Shown piece by piece: positions 32,155 through 38,274 of a stretch of 38,274 nt of DNA; the stretch's first letter is position 1; each line of letters begins with the position of its first letter. Position numbers and translations under genes: made by a program. A model generated the notes under the pieces. That model ran no database searches, was not told the DNA's origin, and saw only the letters and a list, made by a program, of their open reading frames with translations. Source of the stretch: an uncultured Lachnospiraceae bacterium (lineage in GTDB: Bacteria > Bacillota > Clostridia > Lachnospirales > Lachnospiraceae). The DNA lies in contig CAMWSU010000018.1 in NCBI GenBank assembly GCA_947176965.1, forward strand, positions 1 through 38,274, written 5' to 3'.

Positions 32155-33255
32155 ATGACGGCAGGCTCTACATTCGGTAATCTTTTTCGTGTCACGACAT
32201 GGGGGGAATCCCATGGAGAGGCGCTCGGCGTCGTGATCGATGGCTGCCCCGCAGGACTTTCTCTTAATGCCTCGGACATTCAGATCTATTTAGACCGCAG
32301 GAAACCGGGGCAGTCGCGCTATACAACACCGCGAAAGGAATCCGACAAAGTGCAGATTCTCTCGGGCATCTTTGAAGGACATACAACGGGCACTCCGATT
32401 TCCCTAATCGTTTTTAACACTTCGCAGCGCTCCGCCGATTACAGTGAGATTGCTTCCTATTATCGTCCCGGGCATGCGGATTATACCTTTGACCAAAAAT
32501 ATGGCTTCCGCGATTATCGCGGCGGCGGGCGCTCCTCGGGGCGCGAGACGATCGGCAGGGTTGCCGCCGGCGCAGTTGCCTGCAAAATCCTTGCCGAGCT
32601 TGGTGTAACTATTATGGCTTATACGTATTCAATCGGACCGATTACGATCGATGAATCCCGTTTTTGTAAGGATGCAATCCTCTCGACTCCGACCGCCATG
32701 CCCGATACCGAAGCAAGCTCACGCGCAGAGCAATACCTTTCGTCGTGCATGGAAGAACACGATTCCTCCGGCGGCTCGATCAAATGCAGGATCAGTGGAC
32801 TTCCTGCCGGCATCGGCGATCCGGTATTCGGCAAACTCGACGCTGTTCTCTCGGAGGCTCTCATGTCCATCGGTGCAGTGAAAGCGGTTGAAATCGGCGA
32901 TGGTATCCGCGTCTCCAACGCAAAGGGCTCTGGAAACAATGACGAATTTCTCTCTACTGAACACGGCATTCAAAAAGCAAGCAATCATGCAGGCGGCATT
33001 CTCGGCGGCATCAGCGACGGTTCGGATGTACTTCTCACCGTCCATGTAAAGCCGACGCCTTCTATTTTTAAGGAGCAGCATACCGTTCGTCAGGATGGCA
33101 CTCCCCTCTGCGTCTCGATCAAAGGACGGCACGATCCGATTATTGTACCGCGCGCCGTCGTGGTCGTGGAGTCAATGTGTGCGCTCTCCGTACTGGATCT
33201 CATGCTCGCCAATCTCTCCGCAAAGATGGATTACCTGCATCTGATCTATCAATAA
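32155..33255 (+). CDS. aroC: Chorismate synthase
   Basis: 366 residues. It converts 5-enolpyruvylshikimate 3-phosphate to chorismate, using reduced FMN. Signatures: GESHGEALGVVIDGCPAG, RRKPGQSRYTTPRKE, GHADYTFDQKYGFRDYRGGG with RSSGRETIGRVAAGAVA, and KPTPSI plus GRHDPIIVPRAVVVVE near the end. Length is normal. AAAGGAGG lies 7 bases before the chosen ATG. It is transcribed alone from its own promoter, divergent from the VanY-type gene, and followed by a perfect terminator hairpin. Confidence 0.97.
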   Translation: MTAGSTFGNLFRVTTWGESHGEALGVVIDGCPAGLSLNASDIQIYLDRRKPGQSRYTTPRKESDKVQILSGIFEGHTTGTPISLIVFNTSQRSADYSEIASYYRPGHADYTFDQKYGFRDYRGGGRSSGRETIGRVAAGAVACKILAELGVTIMAYTYSIGPITIDESRFCKDAILSTPTAMPDTEASSRAEQYLSSCMEEHDSSGGSIKCRISGLPAGIGDPVFGKLDAVLSEALMSIGAVKAVEIGDGIRVSNAKGSGNNDEFLSTEHGIQKASNHAGGILGGISDGSDVLLTVHVKPTPSIFKEQHTVRQDGTPLCVSIKGRHDPIIVPRAVVVVESMCALSVLDLMLANLSAKMDYLHLIYQ

Positions 33256-33310
33256 AAAAGATTTTCCTGCGGAAGCTCTTCCGGTGCTGAGAAATCTTAT
33301 CAATTACGCA

Positions 33311-33342
33311 AAAAGAGTTCTGCTGACACAGAACTCTTTTTT
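33311..33342 (+). terminator. Terminator after aroC
   Basis: Perfect 12-bp stem AAAAGAGTTCTG (33311-33322) with CAGAACTCTTTT (33329-33340), 6-base loop, then more T. The 177-base aroC-DHH gap contains only this and the next hairpin. Confidence 0.88.
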
Positions 33343-33402
33343 ATGTAAGAACTATCATATGCGCGAGTCTGCATTCTTCTGCAAGCCTCGCAAAAAACGT
33401 AT

Positions 33403-33421
33403 AAGAATGCCTTGCATTCTT
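33403..33421 (-). terminator. Hairpin after the DHH gene
   Basis: AAGAATGC, loop CTT, GCATTCTT just beyond the DHH stop; on the minus strand a T run follows five bases later. The adjacent word TTGCGTTCT also appears next to the hairpins at 30900 and 11536. Confidence 0.5.
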
Positions 33422-33432
33422 TGCGTTCTCTT

Positions 33433-34353
33433 TTATGAATTGCTTAATGTCTTTAATTCCTCCAGCATCTTCGGAAGCTCGGACTCCATATTCTCATCCG
33501 AGAACTGGCAGGTACCTACTTTCCGGTGACCACCGCCGTTATATTTCAGCATCAGGCTGCCGACATCCACATTGGAGGTCTTATTCAATATACTGTATCC
33601 GACCGCAGCACTGCATCCCTTTCCGCCTCTGCCGCTGACAATCCATGCAGAGATATTCTGCTCGGGATACATGCTGTAAATCAAAAAGCGGTTTCCGGAA
33701 TAGATCGGGTCAACACCACGCAGATCGGATATGATCAGATTGCCCTCCACGACCGTGTGCGCCAGCACCATCTCCTTAAACTTTGCTGTCTGCTCAAGAT
33801 ATGTATCAATCCGTTCCTGCACGTCCGGCATCGCAAGTATCTCATCCGTTGACATGGTACGGCATGCATCAATCAGTTTTTCCATCAGCTGATAGTTAGA
33901 AATCGTAAAATTGCGCCATCTGCCGAGTCCGGTTCTCGGATCCATTAAAAATCCAACCAAGATCCAGCCCTTGGGATTCTGAATCTCATCGATTGTCAGA
34001 TCGCCGGAATCCACCTTATCCACAGCCACCATCATATCGTCAAACTGCGGAAAGCGCTCCCTTCCTCCATAATATTCATAAATGATACGCGCACAGGAAG
34101 GTGTGATCCGGCTCTCCCCTTTGTACTTTCCTTTTAACTGAAGGCGTTCATGTTCGCTGGAATGATGATCGAACCAAAGTCCGCAGCCCTCTACATAAGG
34201 TACGTTTGCCAGACAGTCGTCCTCCGTCACTTCCACTAAGCCGTCCTGCAAATCCTTCGGATGCGCAAATTTCCAATTGTCAATAATGCCGGCTTCTTTT
34301 AACAGCGCGCCGCACGCAAGTCCATCGAAATCAGATCTTGTAATCAGTCTCAC
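33433..34353 (-). CDS. DHH-family phosphoesterase
   Basis: 306 residues. The metal-binding motifs are SDFDGLACG (Asp8, Asp10), DHHSSEH (Asp62-His63-His64) and a further Asp in AVDKVDSGD. The C-terminal substrate domain ends with GGGHRKVGTCQF. Relatives include exopolyphosphatase and NrnA-like nucleases acting on nano-RNA or cyclic-dinucleotide products; which substrate applies cannot be told. The start is GTG at 34351-34353, with AGGAG 7 bases upstream, and a TTGAAA/TATAAT promoter lies at 34426-34454. It stands alone. Confidence 0.88.
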   Translation of the reverse strand: MRLITRSDFDGLACGALLKEAGIIDNWKFAHPKDLQDGLVEVTEDDCLANVPYVEGCGLWFDHHSSEHERLQLKGKYKGESRITPSCARIIYEYYGGRERFPQFDDMMVAVDKVDSGDLTIDEIQNPKGWILVGFLMDPRTGLGRWRNFTISNYQLMEKLIDACRTMSTDEILAMPDVQERIDTYLEQTAKFKEMVLAHTVVEGNLIISDLRGVDPIYSGNRFLIYSMYPEQNISAWIVSGRGGKGCSAAVGYSILNKTSNVDVGSLMLKYNGGGHRKVGTCQFSDENMESELPKMLEELKTLSNS

Positions 34354-34425
34354 GGGTATTCTCCTATTCTTTGTTCTTTGTTAGAAATTCAGACAAAAAA
34401 AGCACAGACTTTTTTCACTATTCTT

Positions 34426-34454
34426 ATTATAGCTTTCATAGATTTTTTTTTCAA
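34426..34454 (-). promoter_or_regulatory. Promoter of the DHH gene
   Basis: Minus strand: TTGAAA (34449-34454), 17-base A-rich spacer, TATAAT (34426-34431). Confidence 0.8.
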
Positions 34455-34540
34455 CTGTTTTGTCTCATATCCTTCATAAAAACGGACAAACTAATGTCGA
34501 ATCGGTAAAAACAACTACTGGAAAGGCATGGTGAAGCAAA

Positions 34541-34975
34541 ATGGAAAATCAGGATACCGTTTATCTCTTAAAAGAATGTGATTCCGGATCAAAAATGGCC
34601 GTATCTGTCATTGATCAGGTAATGGACAAAGTGAGCAATACCGATCTGAAAAAATTATTGAAAGAAAGCCGATCGCATCACGAAAAGCTGGGGAATGATC
34701 TGCACAGTCTGCTCATCCAACATCACAGCGCAGAAAAAGACCCGAATCCGATGGCAAAAAGCATGGCAAGCCTCAAAACAAGCGTGAAAATGGGACTTGA
34801 TGGCAGTGATCGGACGATCGCTGATCTGATCACAGACGGCTGCAATATGGGAGTCAAATCCCTGCATAAATATCTGCATCAATATAAAGCGGCCGATCAT
34901 TCTGCAAAGGATGTGTGCCACCGGCTGATCGATATAGAAGAAAAGCTTAGTACAAAGCTTCAGGATTATCTTTGA
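34541..34975 (+). CDS. Ferritin-like four-helix protein (DUF2383/PA2169-like)
   Basis: 144 residues, all-helical by composition. It has regularly placed acidic and His residues: LLKECDSG in helix 1, ESRSHHEKLGNDL in helix 2, a central Lys/Met segment (SMASLKTSVKMGLDG), SLHKYLHQY in helix 3 and LIDIEEKL in helix 4. This fits the ferritin-like DUF2383/PA2169 group, though I infer it by eye. Function of that group is not established; metal binding or stress roles are discussed. AAAGG lies about 14 bases before the ATG, longer than usual. It is a single gene followed by a strong terminator. Confidence 0.75.
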   Translation: MENQDTVYLLKECDSGSKMAVSVIDQVMDKVSNTDLKKLLKESRSHHEKLGNDLHSLLIQHHSAEKDPNPMAKSMASLKTSVKMGLDGSDRTIADLITDGCNMGVKSLHKYLHQYKAADHSAKDVCHRLIDIEEKLSTKLQDYL

Positions 34976-35019
34976 AAAAACACCCACAGACCATCTATTC
35001 CGGTCCGTGGGTGTTTTTT
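34975..35019. terminator. Bidirectional terminator between ferritin-like gene and hpt
   Basis: 18-base arms (34975-34992 and 35002-35019) with one mismatch and a 9-base loop; six A and six T flank the stem, so it can serve both converging transcripts. The stop codon of the plus-strand gene touches it. Confidence 0.88.
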
Positions 35020-35080
35020 GTACTTCATGTCAACGGAACATTCGCAAAACGCACTTTCCATCGCATCATTTAAGCAGTTC

Positions 35081-35437
35081 TTAAAGTTTCTCCAATTCAA
35101 CAATCACTCTCTCATATTCCGCCATAACCTCAAGATGGCACTGTTCCACTCCTTCTCCCGCAGTACCGCCGCGCAGAAGCTCTACTTCTTTGCAAACCAA
35201 TTCAAACAGATTTGCAATCGATAGATTCCCGCACACGCCTTTTAATGCATGCGCCGCCTCAAATGCATCCTTATAGTTTTGCTCGCTCATTGCTTTTTTG
35301 AGTGATTGATAGCTGGAATCATTGGCGAACTTTTTCAGGAAGCGCACCAACAGCTCCTCATTCCCCATGAAGCGTTCCAACGCCTCATCCACATTAACAC
35401 CCGCTCTTAACAGAGCGTCTTTTCTGCTATCTTCCAT
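35081..35437 (-). CDS. Stand-alone Hpt phosphotransfer protein
   Basis: 118 residues, a single histidine-phosphotransfer domain with the phosphorylated His63 in AAHALKGVCGNLSI and flanking helices. It lacks kinase or receiver parts. AGGAAGG lies upstream of the ATG. It is last in the run cheA-cheW-mcp-hpt, 38 bases after the chemoreceptor gene, so it presumably carries phosphate between the CheA of this cluster and a response regulator not seen here. CheA has its own Hpt (P1) domain in the family, so an extra Hpt suggests a branched or multi-step relay. Confidence 0.9.
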   Translation of the reverse strand: MEDSRKDALLRAGVNVDEALERFMGNEELLVRFLKKFANDSSYQSLKKAMSEQNYKDAFEAAHALKGVCGNLSIANLFELVCKEVELLRGGTAGEGVEQCHLEVMAEYERVIVELEKL

Positions 35438-35475
35438 TCTGTCTTTACCTTCCTATTGTAACCGCCCTACGGTGA

Positions 35476-37272
35476 TCAATATTTGCCGAACTCTCCACTC
35501 AGTGAAATGATCTGCTCATTCGGATTTGCTACACTGAATGTGGAACTGGTCTCCGCCGGTACACCAAAGTTGCTCTGTTTGCTTGAAGTATTCAGTTTGT
35601 AATTTGCCATCATGCTTCTGAGCATTGCAGCCTGATTAGAAAGCTCCTCGCTTGCAGCCGCACACTGCTGACTCGTAGCAGAGTTTGTCTGTACAACCTG
35701 AGAAACCTGACCGATCGCCTGATCTACCTGAGATACTGCCGTTGCCTGATCATTGGATGCTGTTGCAATCGTGCTGATCAGGTTAACAACCTTCTCGATG
35801 GAAACAACGATCTCATCCAAAGCCTGTGCCGTTCCCTCTGCAATCTTGGTACCGTTATTTACCTTATGGATGGAATCCTCGATCATGCTTGCTGTTTCAC
35901 CTGCCGCAGATGCGGATTTTGCCGCAAGACTTCTGACTTCCTCCGCTACGACTGCGAATCCCTTGCCGTGTACGCCTGCACGCGCTGCCTCAACCGCTGC
36001 GTTCAATGCAAGAATATTGGTCTGGAATGCAATATCATCAATCGTCTTGATAACCTTAGAAATCGTCTCGGAGGACTCATTAATATCATTCATTGCGCTG
36101 ATCATGGATTTCATCTGGTCATTTCCGGAAATTGCCATTGCTCTAACGCTGTGTGCCAGCTCATCCGCCTGAGAAGCCTGAGATGCATTCTGCTTGGTAC
36201 GCTCTGCGATCTCATCCATGGAAGCAGTTACCTGCTGTAATGCGCTTGCCTGCTCCGTCGCGCCCTGTGCCAAAGACTGGCTCGCACTCGCTACCTGCTC
36301 GGAGCCAACCGTTACCTGCATAGTGGACTCCTTGATATTGCCAAGAATCTCATTGTTATCCTTTACCAGACGATATAACGCTGTTCCCAGCAGATCTTTA
36401 TCGCCTCTCGGATTGACTTGAATAGTCAAATCACCCTTCGCAACCATATCTGCAATCTGTGCCTGCGTCTTCGTCTCCTTAACCATCTCAGCAAACTGAT
36501 CCATTAACGCGCCAAGATCGTCATTATTGACTTTCGCGCAGTCTACATCAACATCGCCCTTCGCAAGCTTACTTGCCGCCTCAACCAATTTCTTAACCGG
36601 AATCGTGATATTCTTGATTAGCGCAGTTGCATAGAGTATTGCAATGATTACCGCAACAGCCGCCGCTCCGATCAAAATCCATTCCATGATCACAAGCGTC
36701 GATGCCGTTCTGCTTTCGCTTTCCTCGGACGCATCATGAAGCAGTCCGGTCAGTTGTTCTAATTCCGTCCTAGCCGCAGATGCGAGCGGACCTCCGTTCG
36801 ACATCAGATCCTCTGCCGCCTGTTCATGCTTTCCGCTCTCTACCAGGGAAATCTCATTGCTCATGTTTGCTATCCAGCTCTCAAGGGCATCCTCAACATC
36901 CTGATACTCCGACTGGATTTCTTTGGAGAATACATTCATCACGCTCTCAAACTTGTCTAAATTGGCGCGCATATCTGTATAATATGCAGAAATCTCATTC
37001 TCCTGCTCCTTCATCTTATTTGCATCATCGTAGTACATGAATATAATATTGCGGATGCGAACCTGAATCAGGCTGAAATCCGTGAATGCATCACTCAGAT
37101 AAACCTGCCCCATGCCGTAATTGTCGTATCTTTTCTGGTTCTCACTGCTCACAGTTCTTGCAGCAAACAGACCGATAAACGTAGAGGCTAATAGAAACAG
37201 CAGCATAACTACGCCAAATGCCGTTATCTTCGCTCTTACACTCATATCATTGATTGAAAATCTCTTCTTCAT
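35476..37272 (-). CDS. Methyl-accepting chemotaxis protein with tandem HAMP-like segments
   Basis: 598 residues. Membrane helix 1 (about 16-38), a helical outer domain of about 155 residues (four-helix-bundle type), membrane helix 2 (about 197-219), a HAMP domain (about 215-268) and a second HAMP-like segment (about 270-315). The signalling coiled coil follows, with its conserved tip at [23 protein letters not shown] (about 411-433) and [15 protein letters not shown]. No CheR-tethering pentapeptide is seen at the C-terminus. The ligand is unknown. GGAGAGG lies 5 bases before the ATG. It follows cheW by 21 bases. Confidence 0.94.
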   Translation of the reverse strand: MKKRFSINDMSVRAKITAFGVVMLLFLLASTFIGLFAARTVSSENQKRYDNYGMGQVYLSDAFTDFSLIQVRIRNIIFMYYDDANKMKEQENEISAYYTDMRANLDKFESVMNVFSKEIQSEYQDVEDALESWIANMSNEISLVESGKHEQAAEDLMSNGGPLASAARTELEQLTGLLHDASEESESRTASTLVIMEWILIGAAAVAVIIAILYATALIKNITIPVKKLVEAASKLAKGDVDVDCAKVNNDDLGALMDQFAEMVKETKTQAQIADMVAKGDLTIQVNPRGDKDLLGTALYRLVKDNNEILGNIKESTMQVTVGSEQVASASQSLAQGATEQASALQQVTASMDEIAERTKQNASQASQADELAHSVRAMAISGNDQMKSMISAMNDINESSETISKVIKTIDDIAFQTNILALNAAVEAARAGVHGKGFAVVAEEVRSLAAKSASAAGETASMIEDSIHKVNNGTKIAEGTAQALDEIVVSIEKVVNLISTIATASNDQATAVSQVDQAIGQVSQVVQTNSATSQQCAAASEELSNQAAMLRSMMANYKLNTSSKQSNFGVPAETSSTFSVANPNEQIISLSGEFGKY

Positions 37273-37293
37273 GGTAACCTCTCCTTTTTATGA

Positions 37294-37806
37294 TTATTCT
37301 TCCTCATCCTGTATTTCTTCAATTGCTTGGATATCCTCTTCCTTAATCAGTTTTTCGGGATCAAGAAGGAGCTTCACCGTATCGCCCGTCCGTGCCAAGC
37401 CGTAAACATATTTGTTCTGCTCGTTTTCCCGTTTGCCGAGTGCAGGCGGCGGTACGATGTCTTCATCCTGTATAGTGTCAACTCCTGCAATTCTTTCTAC
37501 GATCAAACCGATGACCGTTGATTTTACAGTGATGACGATGATACAGGTTCTGTCCGTATATTCAACCGGTTCCATCTTGAATCTTACACGGACATCAATA
37601 ACGGGAATAATCTTTCCTCGGAGATTGATCAGACCTTTGATGTAATCTTCTACCTCCGGAACTTTGGTGATCGCCTGCATCGGGATGATCTCGTTTACAA
37701 AGCTGATGCTGATGCCAAAAAACTCTTTTCCCGTTTGGAACGTCATGAATTTGCCTTTTTCGGCATCTTCCGCAAGCAGTTCCTCTTCTTTTTGTTCTTC
37801 TGCCAT
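37294..37806 (-). CDS. cheW: Chemotaxis coupling protein CheW
   Basis: 170 residues. After an acidic N-terminus (about 17 residues) there is one CheW domain: FMTFQTGKEFFGISISFVNEII, KGLINLRGKIIPVIDVRVRF and GLIVERIAGVDTI are standard. It couples receptors to CheA. The acidic C-terminal tail (IEEIQDEEE) is unusual but harmless. GAGGAAAGGAG precedes the ATG. It lies 3 bases after the CheA reading frame and 21 before the receptor gene. Confidence 0.95.
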   Translation of the reverse strand: MAEEQKEEELLAEDAEKGKFMTFQTGKEFFGISISFVNEIIPMQAITKVPEVEDYIKGLINLRGKIIPVIDVRVRFKMEPVEYTDRTCIIVITVKSTVIGLIVERIAGVDTIQDEDIVPPPALGKRENEQNKYVYGLARTGDTVKLLLDPEKLIKEEDIQAIEEIQDEEE

Positions 37807-37809
37807 TCG

Positions 37810-38274
37810 CTAGCTCCTTTCCTCATCTTCTATCAGACCCGCAATATCGAGAATGAGTGCGATGCTGCCATCGCCAAGCTGCGTACAGCCGGACAGTCCT
37901 TTGACCTTCTTTATATAGGGAGGGATCGGTTTTACAACGATTTCCTGCTCCTGTACCAGACTGTCGATCAGTATACAGATCTGTTTTCCCTCATGCTCCA
38001 AGATGACAACAATACCGTTCTCTATGTCTTCCTGTGAGTCTTCTATCTGATATTTTTTGTTCAGGCGGATGAAAGGATAATAGGTACCTCTCAAAATGAT
38101 ATATTCCTCGCCGCTCGGCTCTGTCACAATGGCATCCTGGCTCAGTCTTACGAATTGTTTTACGGAAGACGTCGCAATTACAAAAGAAGAATTTCCTACC
38201 TTTACTACGATTCCGTTTACGATCGCCAGCGTCAGCGGGATGATCAAAGTCATCTCCGATCCCAATCCCTCTTC
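37810..38274 (-). CDS. cheA: Chemotaxis histidine kinase CheA, C-terminal part only
   Basis: The last 154 residues of a longer protein; the reading frame is open to the window edge. It begins within GLGSEMTLIIPLTLAI, which is the end of the CheA ATPase domain, and then contains the CheW-like regulatory P5 domain (FVRLSQDAIV, RGTYYPFIRL, VVILEHEGKQICILIDSLVQEQEIVVKP, GCTQLGDGSIALILD). The kinase, dimer and His-phosphotransfer parts lie outside the window. It is followed directly by cheW. Confidence 0.9.
   Translation of the reverse strand, partial: EEGLGSEMTLIIPLTLAIVNGIVVKVGNSSFVIATSSVKQFVRLSQDAIVTEPSGEEYIILRGTYYPFIRLNKKYQIEDSQEDIENGIVVILEHEGKQICILIDSLVQEQEIVVKPIPPYIKKVKGLSGCTQLGDGSIALILDIAGLIEDEERS

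Overview
The window looks like chromosomal DNA of a Gram-positive anaerobe, most likely a Lachnospiraceae-type clostridium. This rests on SD-rich starts (GGAGG/AGGAG), consensus sigma-A promoters with 17-bp spacers, hairpin terminators, the style of the serC/serA, ilv/leu and tgt/yajC proteins, a VanW-like L,D-transpeptidase, and a chemotaxis cluster. I see no tRNA, rRNA, CRISPR array, transposase or phage gene. Only four genes (the 91-aa protein, the HD-GYP protein, aroC and a ferritin-like protein) lie on the + strand.

Layout. 1-4.1 kb (minus): ilvB1-ilvN1, then a promoter that overlaps the ilvN1 stop and drives ilvN2-ilvC-leuC (leuC leaves the window). 4.2-11.4 kb (minus): DUF1015 gene, a GlgB-like gene, mscS and metH, possibly one long transcript running into ilvB1. 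11.6-13.3 kb (plus): a small conserved gene and a tandem-HD HD-GYP gene, divergent from the DUF1015 gene. 13.3-20.4 kb (minus): an AT-richer accessory block with a LytTR regulator, a GHKL kinase, a Cys-rich GNAT-type protein and two ABC exporter halves. 20.5-22.9 kb: serC-serA. 23.0-29.2 kb: leuB-ilvD-ilvB2-L,D-transpeptidase. 29.2-30.8 kb: tgt and yajC. 30.9-33.3 kb: a VanY-type peptidase divergent from aroC. 33.4-35.0 kb: a DHH phosphoesterase and a ferritin-like protein. 35.1-38.3 kb (minus): cheA (partial)-cheW-mcp-hpt.

How the genes fit. Between them the two ilv/leu loci supply two AHAS large subunits, two small subunits, IlvC, IlvD, LeuB and the start of LeuC: nearly the whole valine/leucine/isoleucine pathway, split over two places 20 kb apart. 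serC-serA make phosphoserine, aroC makes chorismate and metH makes methionine, so the window is strongly biased to amino-acid synthesis.

Most notable. (1) The GlgB-like protein keeps the branching-enzyme fold but has changed the nucleophile, the acid/base residue and the His/Asp residues of all four catalytic regions, so it is probably a pseudoenzyme. (2) The 13.3-20.4 kb block looks like a self-regulated cassette: a 9-bp motif (TTCGTTCCG) recurs upstream of both effector promoters, twice in one of them at 20-bp spacing as expected for a LytTR protein. The block is bounded on both sides by the same perfect hairpin. (3) IlvB1 carries Tyr at the AHAS substrate-specificity Trp position. (4) Short palindromes with shared arms recur between genes far apart in the window.
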